64,000 bases of DNA from Vibrio tapetis subsp. quintayensis (GCF_030409945.1 NZ_JAUFQV010000040.1:1-64000), one strand, 5' to 3'; shown: positions 34,937 through 44,899, numbered from the stretch's first letter. A program made the numbers and translations. The notes: generated by a model from the letters alone, not told the origin.

Positions 34937-35193
34937 GGGTCTAACTCCCAAAAACTTAGTTCGGTGACAATTTAAGGGCGAGGAATATCCCTCATTTACG
35001 CTTAAATGTCAACTGATTTGTGCAAAAACCCACCTAGGCCAAACAAACTTTGGATTGGTAAGGTCATCGCGGTTAAGATGGCGTGGATTCTAACAGCATT
35101 TTGAAACCAATGCTAATTATTATGTGCGCTGATTGACTTCTAAAGTTGGGTTTATTTTTGGTGCGCGGTTTTTCTGTTTTATAAGAGGTTGTT

Positions 35194-36756
35194 GTGAGTA
35201 AAAAACTGCTCAAGTCTGGATTGATAGTCAGCATGATGACATTGGTCTCTCGCGTATTAGGTTTGGTTCGTGATGTGGTTGTGGCGAACTTGATGGGAGC
35301 CGGGGCAAGCGCAGATGTGTTTTTCTTTGCTAACAAGATACCTAACTTTCTTCGCCGCCTGTTTGCTGAAGGTGCTTTCTCGCAAGCATTTGTTCCTGTA
35401 CTGACTGAATATCATGCGGCGGGTGATAAAGACAAAACTCGTGACCTTATCGCTAAAGTTTCAGGCACTTTGGGTGTTCTTGTTACCTTAGTGACCATCG
35501 TGGGTGTACTAGGCTCTGGTGTGGTGACGGCATTATTTGGCGCTGGTTGGTTCATTGACTGGCTAAATGACGGCCCATCGGCACCAAAATTTGAGCTTGC
35601 GAGTTTCATGCTCAAAATTACTTTTCCTTATTTGTGGTTTATTACTTTTGTTGCGCTGTCTGGTGCCATACTCAATACACTTGGGAAATTTGCCGTTTCA
35701 TCATTTACGCCTGTTTTTTTGAACGTCATGATCATTGGCTCGGCGGCATTTATTTCTCCTCAATTAGCCCAACCTGAAGTCGGCCTTGCGATTGGTGTCT
35801 TCTTGGGGGGCTTAGTGCAGTTTGTATTTCAATTGCCGTTTCTGATTAAAGAGGGGGTACTGGTCAAACCAAAATGGGGATGGCGCGATCCTGGTGTCGT
35901 TAAAATCCGCACTTTGATGATCCCTGCTTTATTTGGGGTGTCGGTTAGCCAGATAAACCTGCTGTTTGATACCTTTATTGCCAGTTTTCTAGAAACGGGC
36001 TCGATCAGCTGGCTTTATTATTCCGATAGGTTGCTTGAATTTCCGCTTGGCTTATTTGGTATCGCGATCGCGACCGTGATTTTACCTGCTTTGTCACGTA
36101 AGCACGTCGATGCGCAGAGCAGTGGCTTTGCAAATACCATGGATTGGGGCGTTCGCATGGTATTGCTACTGGGCATTCCTGCGATGGTCGGTTTGGTTGT
36201 GTTGGCCAAACCTATGTTGATGGTTTTGTTTATGCGTGGTGAGTTTACGCCAGACCACGTAGAGCATGCTTCGCTTTCGCTGATGGCCTATGCTTCAGGT
36301 TTGCTTAATTTCATGCTAATTAAAGTGTTAGCGCCAGGGTATTACTCCCGTCAAGATACAAAAACGCCCGTGCGTTATGGCATCATTGCGATGGTTACCA
36401 ATATGGTCTTTAATGCTATTTTTGCTTCGTTTTATGGCTACATTGGTTTGGCGATGGCAACAGCCCTGTCAGCATTTGTGAACATGGCTCTGTTGTATCG
36501 CGGTTTGCACTTACAACAGGTTTATCGCATTTCGAAACTGACCTTTATCTTTGCCGTTAAGTTAATTGCTGCGGCAGTTGCCATGGGAAGTACCATCATT
36601 TGGTTATTGCCAGAAATGTCAGTGTGGCTGAATTGGACTTTCTCTAATCGAGCGTTGTGGTTGACAGGCCTTATTGGGGCGGGTGCTTCGGTTTATATCG
36701 TGGTCGTATTCATTTTAGGTATTCGACTGAATCATCTGAAAGTGGCGGCCGATTAA
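35194..36756 (+). CDS. murJ: Lipid II flippase MurJ (MviN)
   Basis: Inner-membrane MOP-family protein that flips lipid II for peptidoglycan synthesis. 520 residues, about 14 helices. N-terminal signature: TLVSRVLGLVRDVVVANLMGAG, and FFFANKIPNFLRRLFAEGAFSQAFVPVL with the essential Arg/Asp residues. GTG start at 35194 with AAGAGG upstream. It heads the run to ribF and ileS. Confidence 0.97.
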   Translation: MSKKLLKSGLIVSMMTLVSRVLGLVRDVVVANLMGAGASADVFFFANKIPNFLRRLFAEGAFSQAFVPVLTEYHAAGDKDKTRDLIAKVSGTLGVLVTLVTIVGVLGSGVVTALFGAGWFIDWLNDGPSAPKFELASFMLKITFPYLWFITFVALSGAILNTLGKFAVSSFTPVFLNVMIIGSAAFISPQLAQPEVGLAIGVFLGGLVQFVFQLPFLIKEGVLVKPKWGWRDPGVVKIRTLMIPALFGVSVSQINLLFDTFIASFLETGSISWLYYSDRLLEFPLGLFGIAIATVILPALSRKHVDAQSSGFANTMDWGVRMVLLLGIPAMVGLVVLAKPMLMVLFMRGEFTPDHVEHASLSLMAYASGLLNFMLIKVLAPGYYSRQDTKTPVRYGIIAMVTNMVFNAIFASFYGYIGLAMATALSAFVNMALLYRGLHLQQVYRISKLTFIFAVKLIAAAVAMGSTIIWLLPEMSVWLNWTFSNRALWLTGLIGAGASVYIVVVFILGIRLNHLKVAAD

Positions 36757-36847
36757 GCTAGCCTGTATTTTATGCGAGCATCAGTATATAATCCGTCGGT
36801 TTGACGCACTATTAATAATCACCAACTGAGTCATAGATAGAGTTTTC

Positions 36848-37783
36848 ATGGAGCTAATTCGAGGCATACACAATATTCAACCTCGTCACAAAGGTTGTGT
36901 ATTAACGATTGGTAATTTTGATGGCGTACATTTAGGCCATCAGCAAGTGCTTAGACAAGTTTCTGACAAGGCGACCCAATTAGGGCTGCCAGCCGTTGTC
37001 ATGACCTTTGAACCTCAGCCTATGGAGTTCTTTGTCGGTAATAAAGCTCCTGCGCGTTTAACGCGTTTAAGGGACAAACTGACTCAGTTAGATAAACTCT
37101 CTATTGAGCGATTATTGTGTGTTAATTTTAATGCTGGTTTTGCTGGCTTAACAGCAGAACGTTTTATCGGTGATTTGCTGGTTCGGCAGTTAGGAGTCAA
37201 GTTCTTGGTTGTGGGTGATGATTTTTGCTTTGGTAAAGGTCGTCAGGGCAATTTTGAAATGCTTCAACAGGCCGGCATTAAGTACGGGTTTGAGGTGGTC
37301 AGTACACAAAGCTTTTGTGTGCAAGATATGCGTGTCAGTAGCACGGAAATCAGACAAGCCTTAGCCAGCAACGACTTGAAGTTAGCCGGTGAGCTATTAG
37401 GTAGAGCTTATAGTATCAGTGGCCGAGTTTCGCACGGTCGGAAACTGGGACGCACTATTGGCTTCCCAACCGCTAACATACCGCTTAAACGCTGTGTTTC
37501 ACCAGTATCTGGTGTGTATGTGGTTCAAGCCAGTTTTGATGATCGTATTGCGGTTGGTGGTGTGGCGAATATTGGCCAACGTCCAACGGTAGAGGGTGTA
37601 CGGCAGCAGCTTGAAGTTCACCTGTTCGATTTTCAACAAGACTTGTATGGCAAAGCCCTGCAAGTTTCATTGCTGCATAAATTACGAGATGAACTAAAAT
37701 TTGAATCTTTTGATGCTTTAAAAGCACAAATAGAATTGGATGCTGAGGCAGCGAGGGTGTGGCTGCGTCAGCTTAATGGTTAA
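36848..37783 (+). CDS. ribF: Bifunctional riboflavin kinase/FAD synthetase
   Basis: Makes FMN and then FAD. 311 residues. The N-terminal adenylyltransferase domain has GNFDGVHLGHQQVL and the VGDDFCFGKGRQG loop with the STEIRQAL segment. The C-terminal flavokinase domain (from about residue 185) has GRKLGRTIGFPTANI and EVHLFDFQQDLYG. It lies upstream of ileS with a 63-base gap, the standard order in gammaproteobacteria. Confidence 0.97.
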   Translation: MELIRGIHNIQPRHKGCVLTIGNFDGVHLGHQQVLRQVSDKATQLGLPAVVMTFEPQPMEFFVGNKAPARLTRLRDKLTQLDKLSIERLLCVNFNAGFAGLTAERFIGDLLVRQLGVKFLVVGDDFCFGKGRQGNFEMLQQAGIKYGFEVVSTQSFCVQDMRVSSTEIRQALASNDLKLAGELLGRAYSISGRVSHGRKLGRTIGFPTANIPLKRCVSPVSGVYVVQASFDDRIAVGGVANIGQRPTVEGVRQQLEVHLFDFQQDLYGKALQVSLLHKLRDELKFESFDALKAQIELDAEAARVWLRQLNG

Positions 37784-37846
37784 TCGGATGATTCCACCGA
37801 TTAATATAATGTCTAACTTCGCCCAATATAACGGAATTAAGAATCG

Positions 37847-40687
37847 ATGAGTGATTATAAAGATACCCTGAACTTACCTGAAACAGGGTTTCCAATGCGC
37901 GGAAATCTGGCCAATCGTGAGCCAGAAATGCTTAAGCGTTGGTACAAAGAAGACCTTTACGGTGAGATCCGTAAAGCTAAGAAAGGCAAAAAATCTTTCG
38001 TTTTGCACGATGGTCCTCCATATGCCAACGGTGATATTCACATTGGTCACGCACTGAACAAGATTCTTAAAGACATTATTATTAAATCAAAAACACTTTC
38101 TGGTTTTGATGCACCGTACATCCCAGGTTGGGACTGTCACGGCCTACCAATTGAGTTGATGGTTGAGAAAAAGAAAGGCAAGCCGGGCCAAAAAATCTCG
38201 GCTTCAGAGTTCCGTGAAGAGTGCCGCAAATACGCAGCGAACCAAGTTGAAGGTCAAAAAGAGAGCTTTAAGCGTCTTGGCATCATGGGCGAGTGGGACA
38301 AACCATACCGCACGATGGATTTTGACACTGAAGCTAACATCATCCGCGCATTAGGTAAAATTGCAGATCAAGGTCACCTACTAAAAGGCTTTAAGCCAGT
38401 TCACTGGTGTACTGATTGTGGCAGCGCATTAGCTGAAGCTGAAGTGGAATATCAAGATAAAGTATCGCCATCAATTGATGTTCGTTTTCTAGCGGCCGAC
38501 GAAGCAGCAACATTAAGCAAATTCAGTACTCCTGAAGGCCATCATGGTGAGGGTGAAGTTGCTGTTGTTATCTGGACAACAACGCCTTGGACACTTCCAG
38601 CAAACCGTGCGGTAGCACTGCATGCTGACCTTGAATATGTCCTTGTACAAGTTGAAGCTCAAGGTGAGCAAAAAGCGCAACGTTTAATCCTAGCGTCAGA
38701 GTTGGCTAAATCTGTGATGGATCGTGCTGGTATTGAGCACTTCCACAACTTAGGCTTTGCCAAAGGTTCAGATTTAGAATTGCTTCAATTCAATCACCCA
38801 TTCTACGATTTTACGGTTCCTGCCATTCTTGGTGAGCACGTAACGACAGATTCAGGTACGGGCGTAGTGCATACTGCTCCTGGCCATGGTCAAGAAGATT
38901 TCGTGGTTGGTAAGCAATACGACCTTGAAGTAGCGAACCCAGTTGGCTCTAACGGCGTTTATCTGCCAGACACCGAACTATTTGCTGGTCAGCACGTATT
39001 TAAAGCGAACGATTCTGTACTTGAAGTACTTAAAGAAAAAGGCGCTCTACTACATCATCATGCTTATGAGCACAGCTACCCACATTGCTGGAGACATAAA
39101 ACGCCGATCATCTTCCGTGCAACTCCTCAGTGGTTCATCTCTATGGACCAAGCGGGCCTGCGTGCTAAAGCACTAGAGTCAATCAAAAGTGTTGAGTGGA
39201 TGCCTGAGTGGGGCCAAAGCCGCATTGAAGGTATGATCGAAGGTCGCCCAGAATGGTGTATCTCTCGTCAGCGTACTTGGGGTGTGCCAATTGCTCTATT
39301 CGTACACAAAGAAACATCGGATATCCACCCAGACAGCCCTGCGCTCATTGAAAAAGTAGCGAAGTTGGTTGAAGAAAAAGGCATTCAAGCTTGGTGGGAT
39401 CTCGATGCTGCCGATTTGATGGGCGCTGAAGATGCAGAAAAATACGAAAAAGTACTCGATACTTTGGACGTATGGTTCGACTCAGGAGTGACTCACTACT
39501 CTGTGGTTGACACGCGTGAAGAATACGCAGGCAACAGTGCAGATCTTTACCTTGAAGGTTCAGATCAACACCGTGGTTGGTTCCAATCGTCACTGATTTC
39601 ATCTATTGCAATGAAAGATGAAGCACCTTATAAACAAGTGCTCACTCACGGTTTCGTTGTTGACGGAAACGGCCGTAAGATGTCTAAATCTATCGGTAAC
39701 GTAGTTGCGCCTAAGGATGTAACCAACAAGCTTGGTGCTGACATTCTACGTTTGTGGGTAGCTTCTACTGATTACACTGGCGAAGTTGCGGTTTCTGATG
39801 AAATCCTAAAACGCAGTGCCGATGCTTACCGTCGTATCCGCAACACAGCACGTTTCTTCTTGGCGAACTTGAACGGTTTCAACCCAGAAACAGACCTTGT
39901 TCCAGCTGAAGATATGGTGGCATTGGATCGTTGGGCTGTAGGCCGTGCTTTTGCTGCTCAAGAAGAAATTGTTAAAGCGTATGGCGAGTACAACACTCAC
40001 GCCGTAACACAACGTTTGATGCAGTTCTGTTCTATCGAAATGGGTTCTTTCTACTTAGATGTCATTAAAGACCGTCAGTACACGGCTAAGCAGGGCGGTC
40101 ACGCTCAACGCAGCTGTCAATCGGCGCTTTACTACATTGTAGAAGCGCTTGTTCGTTGGATGGCGCCAATCATGTCGTTCACAGCGGACGAGATTTGGAA
40201 TGAAATGCCAGGCGCTCGTGATAAGTTTGTCTTCACTGGCGAATGGTACCAAGGTTTGGTTGACCTTTCTGAAACTGAAGACCTAAACAACGAATTTTGG
40301 ACACAAATCCAAGAAGTTCGTGGTTCAGTGAATAAGTTGCTAGAAGACGCTCGTAAAGAGAAAACCATTGGTGGTTCTTTGCAAGCAGAAGTGACGCTTT
40401 ATGCTGATGAAGCTTTAGCGGCTAACATCAACAAACTAGAAGACGAACTGCGTTTTGTTCTGTTGACATCACAAGCGGTTATTAAACCGTTATCAGATAA
40501 GTCTGACGCAGCACAAGCGACTGAGGTTGAAGGTCTATTCGTAGAAGTTGCGGCAACAGAAGCTGAAAAATGTGATCGTTGCTGGCACCACACTGCAGAC
40601 GTTGGTCAAACAGAAGGTCACGAGAAAATTTGTGGTCGCTGTGTATCTAACGTTGCAGGCGAAGGCGAAGAGCGTAAGTTTGCATAA
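37847..40687 (+). CDS. ileS: Isoleucyl-tRNA synthetase (class I)
   Basis: Charges tRNA(Ile) and edits mischarged valine. 946 residues. HIGH signature at residues 65-68 (NGDIHIGHALNK), the editing domain (TTPWTLPANRAV and the GTGVVHTAPGHG stretch), KMSKS at residues 611-615, and a C-terminal zinc module with CDRCW and CGRC. Its stop overlaps the lspA start by one base (TAATG), which indicates coupled translation. Confidence 0.98.
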   Translation: MSDYKDTLNLPETGFPMRGNLANREPEMLKRWYKEDLYGEIRKAKKGKKSFVLHDGPPYANGDIHIGHALNKILKDIIIKSKTLSGFDAPYIPGWDCHGLPIELMVEKKKGKPGQKISASEFREECRKYAANQVEGQKESFKRLGIMGEWDKPYRTMDFDTEANIIRALGKIADQGHLLKGFKPVHWCTDCGSALAEAEVEYQDKVSPSIDVRFLAADEAATLSKFSTPEGHHGEGEVAVVIWTTTPWTLPANRAVALHADLEYVLVQVEAQGEQKAQRLILASELAKSVMDRAGIEHFHNLGFAKGSDLELLQFNHPFYDFTVPAILGEHVTTDSGTGVVHTAPGHGQEDFVVGKQYDLEVANPVGSNGVYLPDTELFAGQHVFKANDSVLEVLKEKGALLHHHAYEHSYPHCWRHKTPIIFRATPQWFISMDQAGLRAKALESIKSVEWMPEWGQSRIEGMIEGRPEWCISRQRTWGVPIALFVHKETSDIHPDSPALIEKVAKLVEEKGIQAWWDLDAADLMGAEDAEKYEKVLDTLDVWFDSGVTHYSVVDTREEYAGNSADLYLEGSDQHRGWFQSSLISSIAMKDEAPYKQVLTHGFVVDGNGRKMSKSIGNVVAPKDVTNKLGADILRLWVASTDYTGEVAVSDEILKRSADAYRRIRNTARFFLANLNGFNPETDLVPAEDMVALDRWAVGRAFAAQEEIVKAYGEYNTHAVTQRLMQFCSIEMGSFYLDVIKDRQYTAKQGGHAQRSCQSALYYIVEALVRWMAPIMSFTADEIWNEMPGARDKFVFTGEWYQGLVDLSETEDLNNEFWTQIQEVRGSVNKLLEDARKEKTIGGSLQAEVTLYADEALAANINKLEDELRFVLLTSQAVIKPLSDKSDAAQATEVEGLFVEVAATEAEKCDRCWHHTADVGQTEGHEKICGRCVSNVAGEGEERKFA

Positions 40688-41199
40688 TGAGTAACGAGCA
40701 AGCACTGTCAATCAAGCAATCGGGCGTTCGCTGGCTTTGGCTAGCGGTCGTGATGTTCATTGCTGACATCGCCATTAAGTTGGTGGTGATGGATAACATG
40801 GTGTACGGCTGGAATGGCAGAATAGAAATTTTGCCATTCTTTAACCTACTCTATGTCCATAACTATGGTGCTGCGTTTAGCTTTCTTAGCGATCAAGCCG
40901 GTTGGCAGCGTTGGCTGTTTACCGGTATTGCTTTCGGTGTTTGTGGCATGCTTACCTATTGGATGAGTAAGTTACCAGCGAAAGAAAAATGGAACAATAT
41001 TGCGTATGCACTCATCATTGGTGGTGCTATGGGTAATGTGTTTGATCGTGTAGTGCATGGCTTTGTAGTGGATTACCTAGACCTTTTTTGGGGTAACTAC
41101 CATTGGCCAGCATTTAATTTAGCTGACTCAGCTATTTGCATTGGTGCGGCGATGATCATACTCGACGGTTTCCGAAAAAAAGAAAGCGACGAAAAGTAA
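40687..41199 (+). CDS. lspA: Lipoprotein signal peptidase (signal peptidase II)
   Basis: Inner-membrane aspartyl protease that removes signal peptides after Lgt has lipidated the cysteine. 170 residues, four helices. The two catalytic Asp are in GNVFDRVVHGFVVDYLD and FNLADSAICIG; the conserved NYGAAFSFL loop is present. It is coupled to ileS by a one-base overlap. The window also encodes lgt, the previous step of lipoprotein maturation. Confidence 0.97.
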   Translation: MSNEQALSIKQSGVRWLWLAVVMFIADIAIKLVVMDNMVYGWNGRIEILPFFNLLYVHNYGAAFSFLSDQAGWQRWLFTGIAFGVCGMLTYWMSKLPAKEKWNNIAYALIIGGAMGNVFDRVVHGFVVDYLDLFWGNYHWPAFNLADSAICIGAAMIILDGFRKKESDEK

Positions 41200-41225
41200 T
41201 TGCTCTCATAATGTGAATAACCCTA

Positions 41226-41256
41226 AGCGCTGTCCGTTGATTCGGAGGGCGCTTTT
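41226..41256 (+). terminator. Hairpin terminator between lspA and fkpB
   Basis: AGCGC plus TCCG pairing with CGGA plus GCGCT, followed by five T. Confidence 0.8.
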
Positions 41257-41306
41257 TAATATAACAAGGCGTGGCCTTAATCTATAGCACTGAAAGGAAC
41301 TCAACT

Positions 41307-41738
41307 GTGACAACAATAAAACAAGATAGCGCAGTAACGCTTCACTTTACTATCAAATTAGAAGATGGCTCTGTAGCCGATAGTACCCACAGTATGGGTA
41401 AACCAGCAAAGTTGATCGTGGGTGATGGTAGTTTAAGTGAGAACTTTGAACGTTGCTTGTTGGGCCTACAAGTGGGCGATAACAAATCAATAGAGCTAAC
41501 GGCAGATGATGCATTTGGCCAACCTAACCCTGACAACGTTCATTATATGGAACGCAGTAAATTCGCTGGCCAAGATAACTTAGAAGTTGGCGTTATCATG
41601 GCTTTTGGTGGCCGAGATGGGGCTGAAATTCCAGGTATTATTACTGACATCAGTGGTGAGTCTATTACCGTTGATTTTAACCACCCTCTGTCTGGGCAAG
41701 ATGTGACTTTTGAAGTTGAAATTTTGTCTGTAGAATAA
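41307..41738 (+). CDS. fkpB: FKBP-type peptidyl-prolyl isomerase FkpB (SlpA)
   Basis: A cytoplasmic SlyD-like prolyl isomerase of 143 residues with an FKBP core (VTLHFTIKLEDGSVADST, FERCLLGLQVGDNKSIEL) interrupted by the inserted-in-flap chaperone domain (AFGQPNPDNVHYMERSKF). It lacks the His-rich tail of SlyD. I chose GTG 41307, with AAAGGAA upstream, over an upstream TTG because homologues begin here. It lies between lspA and ispH as in E. coli. Confidence 0.94.
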   Translation: MTTIKQDSAVTLHFTIKLEDGSVADSTHSMGKPAKLIVGDGSLSENFERCLLGLQVGDNKSIELTADDAFGQPNPDNVHYMERSKFAGQDNLEVGVIMAFGGRDGAEIPGIITDISGESITVDFNHPLSGQDVTFEVEILSVE

Positions 41739-41799
41739 ATTACAAAAACAAGCAGTGGCGACACTGGTTGTTAATAACACACTCGCTATGAGCAATTAA

Positions 41800-42744
41800 A
41801 TGAAAATACTGTTAGCTAACCCTCGTGGATTTTGTGCTGGTGTTGACCGAGCAATCAGCATTGTTGAACGTGCACTTGAAATGTACCAACCGCCAATTTA
41901 TGTGCGCCATGAAGTCGTTCACAACCGCTTTGTTGTTGAAGGCTTAAAGCAACGTGGGGCGGTGTTTGTGGAAGAGTTGTCAGAAGTGCCTGATGATAAC
42001 ATCGTGATCTTCTCTGCTCACGGTGTATCACAAGCTGTCAGAATAGAAGCGAAGCAACGTCAGTTAACGGTATTTGATGCAACCTGTCCACTGGTAACAA
42101 AAGTGCACATGGAAGTCGCTCGTGCTAGCCGAAAGAATATGGAAGTCGTGCTGATTGGTCACGCTGGTCATCCTGAAGTTGAAGGAACCATGGGCCAATA
42201 CGCCAGTGATACTGGTGGCATGTACCTCGTTGAAACGAGCGATGATGTAGAGAAGCTCGATGTGAAAGATCCATCGAACTTCCATTACGTGAGTCAAACG
42301 ACATTATCGGTTGATGAAACGGCTGATGTGATCACCAAATTGCGTGAAGTTTTCCCTGAAATTCAAGGGCCACGTAAAGACGATATTTGCTACGCGACGC
42401 AAAACCGCCAAGATGCCGTTCGTGCAATGGCACAAGAAGTCGACGTAATGATTGTTGTTGGCTCAACCAACTCGTCTAATTCAACTCGTTTGAAAGAGCT
42501 GGCTGAAAAGCTTGGAACAGAAGGTTACTTGCTTGACTGCCCAGAGGCGATTGAAGCTAAATGGTTTGAAGGCAAAAGCCTTATCGGTGTGACGGCGGGG
42601 GCATCTGCTCCTGAAGAGTTAGTGAATCAGATCTTAGACCGAATTCAAGAGCTGGGTGCGACAGGCGTTGAAGAGCTGCAAGGTCGAGAAGAAAACATGT
42701 TCTTCGAAGTACCAAAAGAGCTGCAAATTAAGCAAATAGATTAA
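41800..42744 (+). CDS. ispH: 4-hydroxy-3-methylbut-2-enyl diphosphate reductase
   Basis: Last step of the MEP isoprenoid pathway, giving IPP and DMAPP. 314 residues. The three Fe-S cysteines are visible in ANPRGFCAGVDRA, VFDATCPLVTKVH and DDICYATQNRQ, with the substrate motif STNSSNSTRL. It is the last gene of the murJ-ispH run, closed by a strong terminator. Confidence 0.98.
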   Translation: MKILLANPRGFCAGVDRAISIVERALEMYQPPIYVRHEVVHNRFVVEGLKQRGAVFVEELSEVPDDNIVIFSAHGVSQAVRIEAKQRQLTVFDATCPLVTKVHMEVARASRKNMEVVLIGHAGHPEVEGTMGQYASDTGGMYLVETSDDVEKLDVKDPSNFHYVSQTTLSVDETADVITKLREVFPEIQGPRKDDICYATQNRQDAVRAMAQEVDVMIVVGSTNSSNSTRLKELAEKLGTEGYLLDCPEAIEAKWFEGKSLIGVTAGASAPEELVNQILDRIQELGATGVEELQGREENMFFEVPKELQIKQID

Positions 42745-42763
42745 CCTGTTACACTTTATACAC

Positions 42764-42794
42764 AAAGGGCTCCTACTAGTAGGAGCCCTTTTTT
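42764..42794. terminator. Bidirectional terminator after ispH
   Basis: Stem AAAGGGCTCCTACT / AGTAGGAGCCCTTT with a six-T run, between convergent genes. Confidence 0.95.
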
Positions 42795-42817
42795 AATGGT
42801 GCAGTGGTGAGCGAAGA

Positions 42818-44311
42818 CTAGGATTGAGTGGATTCAACCGCAGGTTTTGTTGCCTCTTCTCCATCTTTTAGTTCAGTATCGCCTTTGCCTTTCGAAATCT
42901 TAATCACATAAGCCGTAATGGAAAGTGAACCAATAATGCCTGCAATGGTAGAGATTTGCATTGGGAGACCAAAACCTAGCGTGCTGTTATTCAAGATGAA
43001 AGTGATGACAACCGTCGTCATGAAAATAGCTGGAACAGTTGCAACCCAGTGTAGCTTGTTATAGCGAAGCAAGTAAGCCGACGCGGTCCACAGCATCATT
43101 ACTGCTGTCGTTTGGTTAGCGAATCCGAAGTAGCGCCAGATAATACCAAAATCAACTTGAGTTAAAATGCCACCAATGACGAACAATGGAAGCGCCATCA
43201 GTAGGCGGTTACGCAGTGATTTTTGCTCCATGTTGAAGTACTCAGCCAGGATTAAACGGCTAGAACGGAAAGCAGTATCACCTGATGTGATAGGTAGAAT
43301 CACTACACCTAAGAAAGCAAGTACGCCACCAAATACACCCAGTAAACCAAATGATGCGCTGTACACTACATTACCTGGGCCGCCATTTGCTACCGCATCA
43401 GCTAGAGACTCAACAGAACCAAAGAATGATAACGCTAGAGCACACCAAATCAATGCGATAATACCTTCACCAATCATTGCGCCGTAGAACACAAAGCGGC
43501 CATTCTTTTCATTTTCGATACAACGAGCCATAAGGGGGGATTGTGTTGCGTGGAAGCCAGAGATAGCGCCACAAGCAATGGTGATGAATAGTGCTGGCCA
43601 CAATGGAAGGTCGTTAGGATTCATATTGTTAAACATGTCGCTGATTTCAAAACCACCCATAATGGTGTGCTCGTCAGAGAAACCAATCGCGGTGATAAGA
43701 CCAACAGACATGAAGATCAATAGTGCGCCGAACAGCGGGTAGAATCGGCCGATGATTTTGTCGACAGGAACAATAGTTGCAATGACATAGTAAGCGAAGA
43801 TGACACCAACCATTGTTGTCATGCTCATGGTGAAATCAGTTTGGTCATTGACTAAGTTTGTGATCATGCCAGCAGGAGCAGATACGAACACCACGCCAAC
43901 GAGCAGTAATAGGACAATGGCAAAGATGTTCATAAAGTGTTTAGCGCCTTTGCCTAAATAACGACCCGTAATCGTTGGAACCGATGCTCCACCGTTGCGA
44001 ATGGACAGCATACCAGAAAAGTAGTCGTGTACTGCGCCAGCAAAAATACAGCCAACAACAATCCACAACATCGCCGCTGGGCCATATAATGCGCCCATGA
44101 TAGGGCCAAAAATTGGACCAACACCAGCAATGTTGAGCAGTTGAACTAAGTACACTTTTTTGTTGGACATCGGGACGAAATCGACGCCATCTTGCTTAGT
44201 GTAAGCAGGAGTTTGGCGGTTTTCGTTAATACCAAATATTTTCTCGATAAAAGCACCGTAGATAAAATATCCACCCAGTAACGCGGCAACGCAAAATAGA
44301 AACCACAACAT
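42818..44311 (-). CDS. CstA-family carrier, probable pyruvate transporter (BtsU-like)
   Basis: An inner-membrane protein of 497 residues and about 13-15 helices. Hallmarks of the CstA family are present: GPIFGPIMGALYGPAAMLWIV, GAVHDYFSGMLSIRNGGAS and GGYF at the N-terminus. It is much shorter than E. coli CstA (701) or the pyruvate carrier BtsT (716), lacking their C-terminal part. In V. campbellii a CstA-type carrier called BtsU is reported to be controlled by the BtsSR pyruvate system; btsSR lies 6 kb away here, and three LytTR-type repeats lie upstream of this gene. The carrier call is firm; pyruvate is inference. Confidence 0.85.
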   Translation of the reverse strand: MLWFLFCVAALLGGYFIYGAFIEKIFGINENRQTPAYTKQDGVDFVPMSNKKVYLVQLLNIAGVGPIFGPIMGALYGPAAMLWIVVGCIFAGAVHDYFSGMLSIRNGGASVPTITGRYLGKGAKHFMNIFAIVLLLLVGVVFVSAPAGMITNLVNDQTDFTMSMTTMVGVIFAYYVIATIVPVDKIIGRFYPLFGALLIFMSVGLITAIGFSDEHTIMGGFEISDMFNNMNPNDLPLWPALFITIACGAISGFHATQSPLMARCIENEKNGRFVFYGAMIGEGIIALIWCALALSFFGSVESLADAVANGGPGNVVYSASFGLLGVFGGVLAFLGVVILPITSGDTAFRSSRLILAEYFNMEQKSLRNRLLMALPLFVIGGILTQVDFGIIWRYFGFANQTTAVMMLWTASAYLLRYNKLHWVATVPAIFMTTVVITFILNNSTLGFGLPMQISTIAGIIGSLSITAYVIKISKGKGDTELKDGEEATKPAVESTQS

Positions 44312-44390
44312 TGTTCACTTCCTATGTATAAATGAAATTCTTAGCGTTGATATTAAAACAGCCTTAAGGCAATCACATTCGGATTGGTCG

Positions 44391-44438
44391 TTAGTGGTAG
44401 AATGGCGAAATAAGCGGTAGGGTTGCCGATTAAGTGGT
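44391..44438 (-). promoter_or_regulatory. Three phased direct repeats, candidate BtsR operator
   Basis: TTAGTGGT (44391), TAAGCGGT (44411) and TAAGTGGT (44431), each 8 bases with 12-base spacers, so a strict 20-base period. On the minus strand they read ACCACTTA, ACCGCTTA and ACCACTAA. This resembles the E. coli BtsR (YehT) motif ACC[G/A]CT[C/T]A and the 12-base spacing of other LytTR sites. They lie 80-127 bases upstream of the CstA-family carrier start. Confidence 0.75.
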
Positions 44439-44548
44439 TTCGGCTCATCGAATAGACAGTCAGCGCTGTTATTTAGTTGCATATCTTTCTGTGCTTTGAT
44501 GTTTTACAGGCTACACTTAACAAGTGGTTGATTTGGTTAGGACAAATA

Positions 44549-44899
44549 ATGAAAAAAATGGTCATGGTTCTTGGGATATGTGGGTTAGTTGCAGGTTGTG
44601 TCAGTAGTGAGTCTGATCTTGCAAAATCTGGCAATTGGTACGAAATTGGTTATTCAGATGGCATTAAAGGTCGTACACAGCGCTCTTACCAAATGCTCAG
44701 TGAGCTCGGGCAAGTACAATTGTCTGATTACGACGAGGGCTACTTAGCCGGGGTCGATTTATATTGTGACCCTGACCATGCGTTTCAAATCGGTGTGTCT
44801 GGAACGTATTATGAAGGTGTCTGTGAGGGGACTGAAGACGCGCAGAAATTTCGTATGGAATGGCAACGAGGTTGGTCCCATGGAAAAGGCACTCAATAA
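44549..44899 (+). CDS. DUF2799-type lipoprotein
   Basis: A 116-residue protein with a lipoprotein signal: MKKMVMVLGICGLVAGC, lipobox LVAGC, so the mature protein should be lipid-anchored (Ser follows at +3, favouring the outer membrane). The mature part has repeated GYxDG-like stretches (YEIGYSDGIKG, YDEGYLAGVDLYC) typical of DUF2799. Function unknown. The start is at 44549 with TTAGGA upstream; the frame is open further upstream without a ribosome site. Terminator at 44969-44999. Confidence 0.82.
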   Translation: MKKMVMVLGICGLVAGCVSSESDLAKSGNWYEIGYSDGIKGRTQRSYQMLSELGQVQLSDYDEGYLAGVDLYCDPDHAFQIGVSGTYYEGVCEGTEDAQKFRMEWQRGWSHGKGTQ

